The notes under the pieces are model-generated. The model was given only the letters and a program-made list of their open reading frames with translations, was not told the DNA's origin and searched no databases. Positions 7,595 through 16,384 of a stretch of 28,843 nucleotides of DNA are shown here, in pieces (within the stretch, counting starts at the first letter, position 1; every line of letters begins with the position of its first letter). The stretch is from JANWJE01 sp044326545 (GTDB lineage: Bacteria > Chlamydiota > Chlamydiia > Chlamydiales > Parachlamydiaceae). Where the stretch lies: NCBI GenBank assembly GCA_044326545.1, contig JBIRBM010000025.1, positions 1 to 28,843 on the forward strand. The letters are read 5' to 3'. The translations under genes were made by a program, and so were the position numbers.

Positions 7595-7887
7595 AAGATC
7601 ACAACCTGCTCTGCAAGCACTTGTTCTCGCAACCTCCAATAGATTGAGTCATAAGTCACGAGATCGACTTTTCGTTTAAGTGTTTCTTCTAACTCTGATT
7701 TTAAATCGACAAGATCAAAAAGACTTTTATCCTTGGACTTATATTCAATAAGCAAATCGACATCGCTATTTGCTTTAGCTTCGCCTCGAGCAAAAGAGCC
7801 AAAAATTGCTGCGCGTTCCACTGCATGACGCTTTAAAATCGGCAGGACTTTCTTTTTGATTGTTGGGATTGTACTTATCAATCGCAT
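7591..7887 (-). CDS. mntA: MntA-type minimal nucleotidyltransferase antitoxin
   Basis: The 98-aa protein is a single MNT nucleotidyltransferase domain. The signature GSFARGEAKANSDVDLLIEY (about residues 31-50) contains the GSx10DxD active site with both aspartates and a third acidic patch further on (KVDLVTYD). In characterised pairs the enzyme transfers AMP to HepT and neutralises it. The 4-bp overlap with hepT and the order antitoxin-toxin are typical of the module. Upstream, 27 bp before the start, lies a run of 11 G on the plus strand (C11 in the leader), followed by the scar of a group II intron. Confidence 0.92.
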   Translation of the reverse strand: MRLISTIPTIKKKVLPILKRHAVERAAIFGSFARGEAKANSDVDLLIEYKSKDKSLFDLVDLKSELEETLKRKVDLVTYDSIYWRLREQVLAEQVVIL

Positions 7888-7914
7888 TGTATTCCATGCT
7901 TTTTGCTGTTAAGA

Positions 7915-7925
7915 GGGGGGGGGGG
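7915..7925. repeat. poly-G tract (11 G) upstream of mntA-hepT
   Basis: Eleven G (11 C on the coding strand) sit 27-37 nt before the mntA start, in its leader or promoter. Length changes could alter promoter spacing or leader folding. No clear -10/-35 pair could be assigned around it. Confidence 0.85.
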
Positions 7926-7971
7926 AGGATAATTCTTAAGTTTATTCAACTCAATTACCATGATATCATTT

Positions 7972-8046
7972 ATCGGATAAATAAGCTATGTTGCCATAGC
8001 TTATTCTCCTAGGAACCGGACATGACACTTTCGCTTCATCCGGCTC
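7972..8046 (-). ncRNA. group II intron 3' end: domains V and VI
   Basis: On the minus strand 8046-8013 is a 34-nt hairpin starting GAGCCGGATG and closing ATGTCCGGTTC, with a GCGAAAGT-capped inner helix. This is the length and form of group II domain V, the catalytic core. It is followed by an 11-bp hairpin (8005-7980, AATAAGCTATG with GCAA loop) in the place of domain VI, and by CCGAT at 7976-7972, a common bacterial group II intron 3' terminus. A bulged branch-point A could not be assigned with certainty. The 5' part of the intron is broken, so self-splicing is unlikely. Confidence 0.85.
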
Positions 8047-8078
8047 GAGCCTCTCAAAAGCCAATAAAATTCACCCGG

Positions 8079-8361
8079 CTATCTATACATTTTCCGTGAT
8101 CTTTGGGAAAAATCCTCTCGGAATGTTGTGATTCCTTTTCTCGCAGGTTTGATTAGGAGTTTTCCTTTATACTTACGAATATTGAATCCGAGAAAGTCAA
8201 ATCCTTCATCAATGCGTGTGATCTTGGTTTTCTCAAGAGAAAGTTCAAGACCCCGCTCTTTCAGAAATTCGATGATTGCTGGTTTTATTTTTATTCTCCA
8301 GAATCTCTTTCGAGTTGCCCGTCACAATGAAATCATCAGCATATCTCACAAAGTGAACTTT
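8079..8361 (-). pseudogene. ltrA: group II intron reverse transcriptase (LtrA-type) fragment
   Basis: The minus strand reads KVHFVRYADDFIVTGNSKEI, the RT active-site block with YADD, at 8361-8300. After a frameshift near 8295-8300 it continues IKPAIIEFLKERGLELSLEK and then TKITRIDEGFDFLGFNIRKY, the usual palm and thumb blocks. It stops at 8079. The N-terminal two-thirds of the RT and the X/maturase domain are absent. Position and strand agree with domains V-VI just downstream, so both belong to the same decayed intron. Confidence 0.85.
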
Positions 8362-8364
8362 ATC

Positions 8365-8829
8365 ATTAACCGACTGTTAATCCACGCAATTCTGGAAGAA
8401 TTTGCTAAAAATGGCATCGAAGAACTGAAAAACTCTTTAGAAAAACTTTTTAACCAGTTAATGCTTTCTGAAAGAGACGAATGTATTGGCGCAGCTCCAT
8501 ACAAGAGAACACCTGAACGGAGAACACATTCTAACGGATTTAAGAATAAAAAGCTTCTCACAAGAACCGGAGAATTAAATCGTAAAATCCCTCTGTTAAG
8601 AAATTGCGATTTCTATCCATCTTGCTTGGAAAAGGGCGAAAAAGTTGAGCAGGCTCTTAAGGTTGCTTTAACGGAAGCTTATGTCCAAGGCGTTTCAAGA
8701 CGAAGGATGAAAAAATTAACAGAGGAACTTTGCGGCAAAGAAATATCTTCCACTCAAGTCTCTAGGTTTGCTGAAGTTTTAGATGAAGAAGTCATTAAAT
8801 TGAGTCATTATCGATATCTCTACATTCAG
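8365..8829 (+). pseudogene. IS256-family (Mutator-like) transposase, N-terminal fragment
   Basis: The open frame contains LEEFAKNGIEELKNSLEKLF, then ERDECIGAAPYKRTPERR, NGFKNKKLLTRTGELNRKIP, and KVALTEAYVQGVSRRRMKKL followed by TEELCGKEISSTQVSRFAEV. This is the DNA-binding N-terminal third of IS256-family transposases in the expected order. It ends near YRYLYIQ, just where the first catalytic Asp (YLYLDA in relatives) should be. The natural start is lost at the left junction with the oppositely oriented RT fragment. A longer open frame (8128-8964) spans both junctions but is a chimera, not a gene. Confidence 0.85.
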
Positions 8830-9021
8830 TCCGCGTCACCGCTCTTCCATAGCTTGTTTCCATTCACCCTTGCTTCTCTGCTCGGTCATTTTCTCCATAA
8901 GAATGAAACTCGAGACCGGTTGTATGGCACTCTTAACAAACTCCTTTATACTTTTATTTGTTAACAGCGTCATTTGTCTTGTGGTGCAACAGTTTCTGGA
9001 TACTTATGATCAACAAAAAAA
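8830..9021. other. orphan segment between IS256 fragment and foldback copy C
   Basis: This 192-bp piece has no recognisable coding content. On the minus strand it carries GTGCC at 8930-8926 and a moderately GC-balanced stretch below it that could be the 5' domain I part of the same group II intron; I could not prove this from secondary structure by eye. Confidence 0.3.
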
Positions 9022-9184
9022 TAGACTTCTTGGGAAACTTGCTTTGCTTGAAAAAATTGCCCTTTTTGAGCAGATTGTTTTGAAAATTTTGAGAGCGTAT
9101 CCGTGCATACGGTCGAAAAATTTTACAAAAAAGATGCCAAAAATGGCGGTTTTAGCAAGTCAATGAAGTTTCCGAAGAAGTCTA
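9022..9184 (+). repeat. 163-bp foldback (MITE-like) element, copy C
   Basis: It has the same length and orientation as copy B and is almost identical to it; differences include CTTGGG for CTTCGG in the left end and a changed central palindrome (GTATCC). It is flanked by TA on both sides. Its right end stands 9 bp from the recB stop codon, so it may act as the 3' end structure of the recCB transcript. Confidence 0.92.
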
Positions 9185-9193
9185 ATGAACGGA

Positions 9194-12100
9194 TCACCAA
9201 AGAGGAATATTTTGTGTCGCCAAAGAGTTGCTCGCATAGTAAATCCCGTTTTTATTTCCCGGTTGAATTCCTCGCATGAATAGATAAAAAAATCCGCCAA
9301 AACACTCCTCAAATGGACGTCTTTCCACCAGTTTTAGATAGCGTCTGAGCGCTTCTGAATAAATCTTTCCTTGCAAATGATAAGCATTCTCTTTCATCGC
9401 TAATTCTACATGGTCATGAGAATAAGCATCCGGTGTAGAGCCAAGCCAATTGGTTTTCCAATCTAATAAGAAATAGGTCCCTTGACAGATGAACAGGCAA
9501 TCGATCACTCCCTTCATTAACCCTTCTTTACATTCAATCTCTTCAATCAGACTTGCCCTTTGATAAGGAAAGATAAAAGGCATTTCGCGATAAAGGTCGG
9601 TCGGTTTAAGATCTGCTAAGCAAAACTCTCCTAATTCATCTGAAAGAGGTGTTTTAAGTGTATTGAAGATCAATTGAGCGATCTGCAAATCCCACCCTTT
9701 TAAAAAACTTTTTTGCACAAAAGGACGGATCAATGGAAGCGCTTCTTCATGGTTATTGAGCGGTTTAAAATCGTGAAAATTGAGTTTTTCTAGAATATGG
9801 TGAATCAAAATTCCTGTTTCACTGTTGGCCGGAAGGGTATAGGGATCTTTGATTTGAGAATCAATTTGATGAGGGGGATGTTTCTCTAGGACCATCCCCG
9901 CCTCCTTTTTACGTTGAAAATGGCTGCTCATCGATGAAAATGAGGTCATCCATAAGGGTTTTGCCTCTACTTTAACACACGAGGGAGGGGTTAATGGCGA
10001 TTCAAATGCAAGCGGTTTTTCAGGAGGAGGGGCATAGAAAATGTTTTGATGAATGGTATAAGTCATGAAGTGATCTTTTCCCACCCTTTCGAGAAAATTG
10101 AGAAAATGTTCTCCTGTACTTTCCTTGATTCTTTTATAGAGTTCCCCGTACGAATGGGCCAGGGGTTGGCCGATTCTTGCAATGAAAAGATCCATGGGAG
10201 CAGCCTCTCCGCAATAGAGTCGTTCAGAAGGCAGATGTAAAGCAATGGGGATGTATAATTTTGATTTTGCCCGCGTTAATGCGACATAGAATTGGCGCAT
10301 TTTTTCTGCATCGCATTCTTCACAGTAGTTGAGATAGTCTTGAGAATCCTCTTTTGCAGGGCTTAAGACGATCTGTCCATCGATTTCAATAGGGATTAAG
10401 TCTTCTTTGATTGCTGTTCGATTCACAAGTCCCAACGCAAAGACAATATCAAATTCGAGCCCTTTGCTGTAATGGAGAGTCAAAATTTTGACCCCGTCTG
10501 TTGTAGGATCTTGAAAGCGTTTAATACGCTTATCGTCGTCCTCTTGCCAAACGTAAAGGCGGTCTAAAAAAGGAATCAGCCCTTCAGGGCTGTTCCATTC
10601 AGTGTATTGGTGATCGATGATGAGATCGGCGATTTGGCGCAGATCTCTGAAAAAATCCAGCCCCCCTTCTCGGGATAGGATTTGCTCAAGGATTGTTGGA
10701 CCATTTTTCTTGCATTTTGTATGGAGCATCTCTTCGAAAAAAAGAGAAAATCCTTGATTGACTAAGCACTGCCTTAAACGTTGAACCAAGAGCAGCATAA
10801 ATTCCATCGAGCCCTCGGTTTTGATTTCTGTATGCGTCCATCCCAATAAGGGACTTCCTAAGGCTGTTCGGATCGCGCTTCGATTTTGTGGATGTAAGAC
10901 TGCCCGGATAAGGTCTGTTAAGGCAAGGTGTGCGGCAGAGTCTGCTAAACTCGTTCCCCTTTGATTGAGATAAGGAATGGCGAATTGATCAAAATATTGC
11001 GCTAACCGAAGCGCTTGGTGGCGGTCTCTTACCAACACCGCAAATTGGGGAAAACCTAAATGAGTTTTTTCTCTTAAACGAGTGATTTCTTTTGCGATAA
11101 AAGGGAAAAAAATGTGGAGCTCTAGATCGGTTAATTTAGGGTTTTTAAACGCTTTGGCATCAGCAATAAAGAAGTGCATCGCTTCTTGTCCATCATCGAT
11201 TTGATAAACACGATTAGATTCTGCTGCTTCAACCGGTTGGTAGGGTAAATGGAGAGAGTGTTTTGGCAGTGGAATAAAATCAGGGAGGTGATGGGGATCA
11301 AATAAGGTATTGAGCGCTTCGACTAGGCAGGGCTGGGATCTGTAATTGACATTGAGTGAAAAACAATGGTCTTCTCCCAATGCTTGAGCAGCGGCCAAGT
11401 AAGTATAAATATCGGCTTGGCGAAACGAGTAAATTGATTGTTTGGGATCTCCAACCAAATATAAACTTCCGTTCCAAACAGATGTTTCACAGACGAATAA
11501 ATGGTGGAAAATTTTCCATTGCAGGGGATCGGTATCTTGAAATTCATCAATGATCGCTGCTTCAAAATTGGACTGAACATTGCGCACAAACGTTGGATGA
11601 TCTAAGGCTCGCTTCATTTTGCGCAAAATGTCGTCAGGAGCTAATTTTTCTTCCTCATGTTGATACCTTTTGAGGAGTTCTTGACAATCTTTGGCAACCC
11701 GTGCCATTAAAACGCAGTTGTCTGCCGCTTCTTCGAGCAAATCGGCAAGAGCGTCTTCTAAGTAAGAAGTGAAATTCGGATAGTGCAAGGCTTCCCTTGG
11801 AGGAGCCTTTCCTTTAAGAAGTGAAGGATTTAACGCTTTGACCCAGACTAATCCATCTTGAATTAACCCATCAATATGCTCGGTATGCCAGTTGTCTTCA
11901 TCGAATAATTGTGCAAAACGGGTGACTTTTTCAAGTGTCTCAGCTTTTGTTTCTCCGGCTTTATAATTGCGATAAGCAACTGCCTGTAAATGAAAATCTT
12001 CTATCAATTTTTCAGACGAAAGGTTAAGTCTCTGTTTAAGAGAGTGCATGGCTTGATGAAATCTGATGCAGGTCTCTTTAAAATCAGGGAAAGAGGGAAA

Positions 12101-12727
12101 GAGAGATCCCGTTTGAATCAGCCGGAGTAATGTTTTTTGTTGTGGATCGCATTTCAATAACATCTCGAGCTGAGAAGGGCTGAATTTTTCCAAACGCACC
12201 TCTGTGCGGAAAAAATCGCGAATCACTCCGGTAATCTCTGATTGAGGCAGAGGTTCGTCACCCCCTAATGCGTGAAGCCCCATATCACTTTCGATGGCAA
12301 ACTGGCGCAACATTCTTGCGCAAAATGAATGAATCGTAAAAATGGGCGCTTGATCAAAGGTGAACATTGCCTGTTGAAGAGCTCTTCTTGCATGAAGCAC
12401 AGCCTCTTCTCCTTTTTCCATGCATCTTTTCAAATAGTCCGGGGCTTGTTCGGCTAACGCATCGCCTATTTGCCAACTCTGTAAATAGAGGATCGCTTCT
12501 TCGATGTTAGCCCGAATGCGGATTTTAAGATCGCGAGTCGCCGCCTTTGTAAACGTGACAACCAAGATTTTTTGGAGTAGGAGAGGGGGTGCCTCTTCTT
12601 TCGATTCGATTAAGAGGCGTACGACAATATTTTGAATTGAAAATGTTTTTCCAGTTCCAGCGGACGCTTCTAGCAAATAATGCTGATGGAGATTGAGATG
12701 TCGATCTAAGACTTGAAATGTTTTCAT
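9194..12727 (-). CDS. recB: exodeoxyribonuclease V (RecBCD) subunit RecB
   Basis: The 1177-aa protein is a complete RecB. Superfamily 1 helicase motifs appear in order: Walker A ASAGTGKT (21-28), DEFQDTDPLQ (motif II), GDPKQSIYSFRQAD (III), NYRS (IV), TLHYSKGLEFD (V) and YVALTRAKSKLY (VI). The C-terminal nuclease has D1076, D1089 and K1091 (ID...LLDWKTN), with the same 13+2 spacing as E. coli D1067/D1080/K1082. RecB supplies the 3'-5' helicase and the nuclease in double-strand-break repair. Its ATG overlaps the recC stop (ATGA), so the two are translationally coupled. No recD is in the window. Confidence 0.98.
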   Translation of the reverse strand: MKTFQVLDRHLNLHQHYLLEASAGTGKTFSIQNIVVRLLIESKEEAPPLLLQKILVVTFTKAATRDLKIRIRANIEEAILYLQSWQIGDALAEQAPDYLKRCMEKGEEAVLHARRALQQAMFTFDQAPIFTIHSFCARMLRQFAIESDMGLHALGGDEPLPQSEITGVIRDFFRTEVRLEKFSPSQLEMLLKCDPQQKTLLRLIQTGSLFPSFPDFKETCIRFHQAMHSLKQRLNLSSEKLIEDFHLQAVAYRNYKAGETKAETLEKVTRFAQLFDEDNWHTEHIDGLIQDGLVWVKALNPSLLKGKAPPREALHYPNFTSYLEDALADLLEEAADNCVLMARVAKDCQELLKRYQHEEEKLAPDDILRKMKRALDHPTFVRNVQSNFEAAIIDEFQDTDPLQWKIFHHLFVCETSVWNGSLYLVGDPKQSIYSFRQADIYTYLAAAQALGEDHCFSLNVNYRSQPCLVEALNTLFDPHHLPDFIPLPKHSLHLPYQPVEAAESNRVYQIDDGQEAMHFFIADAKAFKNPKLTDLELHIFFPFIAKEITRLREKTHLGFPQFAVLVRDRHQALRLAQYFDQFAIPYLNQRGTSLADSAAHLALTDLIRAVLHPQNRSAIRTALGSPLLGWTHTEIKTEGSMEFMLLLVQRLRQCLVNQGFSLFFEEMLHTKCKKNGPTILEQILSREGGLDFFRDLRQIADLIIDHQYTEWNSPEGLIPFLDRLYVWQEDDDKRIKRFQDPTTDGVKILTLHYSKGLEFDIVFALGLVNRTAIKEDLIPIEIDGQIVLSPAKEDSQDYLNYCEECDAEKMRQFYVALTRAKSKLYIPIALHLPSERLYCGEAAPMDLFIARIGQPLAHSYGELYKRIKESTGEHFLNFLERVGKDHFMTYTIHQNIFYAPPPEKPLAFESPLTPPSCVKVEAKPLWMTSFSSMSSHFQRKKEAGMVLEKHPPHQIDSQIKDPYTLPANSETGILIHHILEKLNFHDFKPLNNHEEALPLIRPFVQKSFLKGWDLQIAQLIFNTLKTPLSDELGEFCLADLKPTDLYREMPFIFPYQRASLIEEIECKEGLMKGVIDCLFICQGTYFLLDWKTNWLGSTPDAYSHDHVELAMKENAYHLQGKIYSEALRRYLKLVERRPFEECFGGFFYLFMRGIQPGNKNGIYYASNSLATQNIPLW

Positions 12728-15700
12728 GTCGCTCTTTTTTTTGAATCAAACCAGAAGTGGATGAGGTCGCCCGCTAATTGCTCTGCTTGTGGTTTCCAAT
12801 CCTTGATGATTGAATCTGGCGTTGGCAGACGCTCCTTATTGAGAATCCATTTTAAGTCATGGCTCTGATAGTTGTGAAATGATTCGCTAAAAACAGCCCT
12901 GATTTTATCTTCGAGTCCTCTTGCATCATTGTCCAAGATAAGAGGAATCCAGTCGGGCAGAAGAGGGGAGAAATTGTTTAAGCAAAGGGCATAATAGTGA
13001 ATGAATTGCTTGAGATGATTCTCCGGGTCATCAAAGAAGGCCTTCTTTGGTTGACCTGCTTGAGTGAAAATCAGTTGAGGCTCGAAATGTTCAGGAGCCC
13101 ATTTTGCGGCATAACAGTAGAGAAGAAATTGAGGCCACATTTTCCACGCATCAGCTAATGTCCCTTTGCTTAGAGAAATCAACCCTTTTTGCGTTGCATG
13201 AGGCAGTTTACCTGTAATGAAAAGCTGATATCCATCGTCATATTGCAATGAAATAGGGGGAAATAACCACCCCCCATCCTCTCGTTGTGTTGGCGTTAGG
13301 CAACTTCTACAAAATTGAATGGTGAAGATGTGTGAGGGATGCGTAGAGTGTTTTTTAAGGCATTCGTGCAGCTCTTTGACTTCCTCTTTTATTCTCTTTG
13401 CTGCAACCTCTTTAAAAAGACCAAAGGGAAGTTTCCCCTGTCGTTCCGCTTCCTTGAGCAAAGATTCGATCGGCGCTTTTAAGGAATGTTGTTTGATCTC
13501 ATACCTATCTAATGAGGAAATCACAAGTTCTTCGTCGATTTTTAGTCGGCGGTCCTCTTGATTTTCTATGTAAATCTCGAGCACTTGATTTAAGTGAAAT
13601 TTGATTGGATTGCGTGCAGCCGAACAGAGGCGGCGAATGTCAATTTGAGTATTTGAGGGGAGGATAGTGGTTTGGGGATGATCAACCCTCAAAAAATCGT
13701 CTAAAAAAGAATGAGGCGCTCTCTTGAGGTTTTGCCTGCAGATTGTTGCTGCATCATAATCTTTTATCGACCAGTTACAGAGTCTTGTATTGGATTCAAA
13801 ATAGCGTTCATCAAAAGAGTCAAACGGATGTTTAAATAGGCAGACTTCCGAGAATTTCTTCCCCTCAAGCGTGTAGTATTGGTCGAGATATGAAACAAGT
13901 TCTTCGATAAGCAGTGAGGGGGGAATCTCTTTACCGTCTTGTTCACTATAACCTTGATAACTTAAAAGAAGAGTTCCTTGAGCTGAATGTAAAGCTTCCA
14001 AAAATAAATAACGATCATAATCACTTGCCAGAGGGGAAAAATCGACACCATGATGTCCCATCATCAAATTGAGAGAAGAGTAATGCTCCGTTCGAGGAAA
14101 GGCACCCTCTTGCATCCCAAGTAATGCAATCACTTTCGCGGGGATAGAGCGCAGGGGAACAAGGGAGCAGAAGCGGACAGACTCAAGGTGGTCTTCTCGA
14201 TAGGTCATTTCATGACGCTCTAATAGAGTAATCAGGTGAGTCTTAATTGACGTAAAGGGATAAAGAGCGTGTTTAAAAAAACGGGAAGCGTTTCGGAGGA
14301 TGTCAAATTGAATATTGAGCTGAGAGTATTCTTCTACCGATTTTGCTTCGTTAACGTTCGGTTGAAAATAGCCATCAAGAAGGCAGGTCAAAAAGTTGAC
14401 CCAGTCTTCAATTGTCATCCGTGTGCCATCTTCTAAAGGGGAGAGATCGTCACGCAAAGAGTGTAAAAGTTGCATCCATCTTCCCATGAGTTCCGAATGG
14501 GAAAACTCCATAGGTGAAGGAGGCAGAGAGGGAGAAAAAGAGGCGGATTCCTTTTGTTCTTGGATGGCTAAGCCAAACAATAGGCGTGATATTCCATAAT
14601 CCCATGTTCCCACAGGGGTCTCCTCTACCATTCCATTTTCGCAGTGGTTGCGTTTTAGTAGCTCATTACGGTGGAACCAGTCATCGCCCCAGCGAATCGC
14701 TGTTTGTTCGATCCAATGTTGAATCGTAAAATAATCGCCTTGAGTCAATTGATGGCGGCGTTGAAACGAGGGGTGTTCAAACAGTTGCAGCAAATTCGCT
14801 GCATTCCAGCGGCTGTTGCCCAATTCAATTAACTGTAAAAACCCTTGGACAATTTCACTTTGTGTGTGCATCCCAAGATCGAGAATCTGAAAATCAAGTT
14901 GGCTGTCCTCTTGCCCAAATAAACTTTCAATGTAAGGAGCGTAGTCATTGATTTGAGGAGCCATCACAATGATATCACTTGGACAAAGAGAGGAATCTTG
15001 GGAGATTAAATGGAGGAGATTATTGTACAGAATAGCAATTTCTCTGCGTTTGTTTGGAGCTGCATGTAATTGAATGGAGGATGTGTGTTTTAGATCGACA
15101 GGAGGAAGAGATTGGGGGTTGCGCATCACTAAAAGGTCTGCTTGAACCGCGTGAAGAAGCGACAGAGGAGTTTTAGTCTCTGTTAAATAAAGATCGTCAT
15201 TCAAAAATAATTCTTCTCCAAGGAGTTTCACATGCTCTGGCAATACATAGTGAGCATACGTCGTTGCAACACTTTCTTCTATCTGATAAGCCATTTGGCG
15301 CCCTATTCGACCAAAGTTAGCCAATAGTGGATTGCGATCACGCAAAAATTCTTCAAGATTCATCAGTTGAGTTGAGGTGGGTCTCCCTTTTTTTTGCCAA
15401 TAATTTTGTAGGTAGGCATTTTCCCTGTCCGACCGAATATCGCTCCAAAAAACTCCGCAAGGAGAAAGGAGATAATAATGAACGGAAACCTGCTTTGATA
15501 ATCGGCAAAGAAACGAAAATTCGCAGGGTGTGATAAAACTGATGGAAAAAAAATGGACGGTAAAGGGGCTTGAGGGAACGATCTCATGCAAAAGGGCTTT
15601 TCCCGGATAGGTCCACCCGATTTTTTCGGTAAAAAGTTTTTTCCATAGACGTGGTTGCCATCCTCGGCAACCGGGCAACTCCCACTCAGCCACCATTGGC

Positions 15701-16200
15701 GATCCAAAGCGGCCATACTTTAGAAATAGAGCGGCCAAGTGTTGACTGAGGCTGATCAGCCGCTTTTCCATTTTTAAAGATAATGTCGCAGATGAATTTA
15801 AATCATCGGGAGTTAATTTAAGATAGTGGGTCAGGTGCGACCAATCTTCTTGTTCTTCAGAAGATAAATATCTAAAATGATGGATGATTTTCATGCATTC
15901 ATTTTCAATGGCAAGGGAAAGTTCCAACGGAGAAGGGAGGTGGAGGGAGGCTGCGTGAGTGGTCATTTTAAGCAATTGATCAAATGCTTGGTTGAGGTAG
16001 AGGAATTCAATGCCTGTTGAAATATGAAGATGGGGATCTTGCGCCATTTTGAGCATTAACCACGTTTTCATCGCAGGACCGTAAGTGACAACGAAGCGAC
16101 GTATAAAAGGAGGATCATCAGGATTAAATAACCCCCTTTTGAGTTGTTCGTATAAGATGTCTAAACGGTTGCTAAAAAAAAAGGGGACATCATCTGTCAT
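12724..16200 (-). CDS. recC: exodeoxyribonuclease V (RecBCD) subunit RecC
   Basis: The 1158-aa protein has RecC length and order. The N-terminal pseudo-helicase block (YGPAMKTWLMLKMAQDPHLH, about residues 40-59) lacks a Walker A lysine, as in other RecC. APNKRREIAILYNNLLHLI and DIIVMAPQINDYAPYIESLF mark the second half of the helicase-like fold, followed by LVPLRSIPAKVIALLGMQEG and a C-terminal nuclease-like domain without an obvious catalytic triad. RecC recognises Chi and splits the duplex within RecBCD. recC-recB order with a 4-bp overlap and the nearby lplT/ygeD-like gene match the arrangement known in Chlamydia. Confidence 0.95.
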   Translation of the reverse strand: MTDDVPFFFSNRLDILYEQLKRGLFNPDDPPFIRRFVVTYGPAMKTWLMLKMAQDPHLHISTGIEFLYLNQAFDQLLKMTTHAASLHLPSPLELSLAIENECMKIIHHFRYLSSEEQEDWSHLTHYLKLTPDDLNSSATLSLKMEKRLISLSQHLAALFLKYGRFGSPMVAEWELPGCRGWQPRLWKKLFTEKIGWTYPGKALLHEIVPSSPFTVHFFSISFITPCEFSFLCRLSKQVSVHYYLLSPCGVFWSDIRSDRENAYLQNYWQKKGRPTSTQLMNLEEFLRDRNPLLANFGRIGRQMAYQIEESVATTYAHYVLPEHVKLLGEELFLNDDLYLTETKTPLSLLHAVQADLLVMRNPQSLPPVDLKHTSSIQLHAAPNKRREIAILYNNLLHLISQDSSLCPSDIIVMAPQINDYAPYIESLFGQEDSQLDFQILDLGMHTQSEIVQGFLQLIELGNSRWNAANLLQLFEHPSFQRRHQLTQGDYFTIQHWIEQTAIRWGDDWFHRNELLKRNHCENGMVEETPVGTWDYGISRLLFGLAIQEQKESASFSPSLPPSPMEFSHSELMGRWMQLLHSLRDDLSPLEDGTRMTIEDWVNFLTCLLDGYFQPNVNEAKSVEEYSQLNIQFDILRNASRFFKHALYPFTSIKTHLITLLERHEMTYREDHLESVRFCSLVPLRSIPAKVIALLGMQEGAFPRTEHYSSLNLMMGHHGVDFSPLASDYDRYLFLEALHSAQGTLLLSYQGYSEQDGKEIPPSLLIEELVSYLDQYYTLEGKKFSEVCLFKHPFDSFDERYFESNTRLCNWSIKDYDAATICRQNLKRAPHSFLDDFLRVDHPQTTILPSNTQIDIRRLCSAARNPIKFHLNQVLEIYIENQEDRRLKIDEELVISSLDRYEIKQHSLKAPIESLLKEAERQGKLPFGLFKEVAAKRIKEEVKELHECLKKHSTHPSHIFTIQFCRSCLTPTQREDGGWLFPPISLQYDDGYQLFITGKLPHATQKGLISLSKGTLADAWKMWPQFLLYCYAAKWAPEHFEPQLIFTQAGQPKKAFFDDPENHLKQFIHYYALCLNNFSPLLPDWIPLILDNDARGLEDKIRAVFSESFHNYQSHDLKWILNKERLPTPDSIIKDWKPQAEQLAGDLIHFWFDSKKRAT

Positions 16201-16322
16201 CGAGCGGGGATCTCTTGTTTATTTTTAGCTCAAGTAAAAGCAGTTTATTGATTGAATGAGAATGAGTATATATGAGGTGATCTTTTTTCTCTTACATCTA
16301 TGTTGATCTGAAATTTGAATCC

Positions 16323-16352
16323 TTGATTAAAAAGAATTGATTATTTTATATT
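16323..16352 (+). promoter_or_regulatory. possible promoter for the Inc-like gene
   Basis: TTGATT (16323-16328), an 18-bp spacer and TATATT (16347-16352) stand 32 nt before the ATG, in an A/T-rich divergent spacer shared with recC. Confidence 0.4.
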
Positions 16353-16384
16353 CTAAAGAATAAAAAAAATAAAGGAGAAAAAAA

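Noticed and set aside
7595..7639. Upstream ATG for hepT
   Set aside because: It would add 15 residues unlike the family and overlap mntA by 49 bp; the GTG in the GTGA overlap fits better.
8128..8964. 278-codon open frame on the plus strand
   Set aside because: It is a chimera: the first part is antisense to a group II intron RT, the middle is an IS256 fragment, and the end is orphan sequence. No ribosome binding site.
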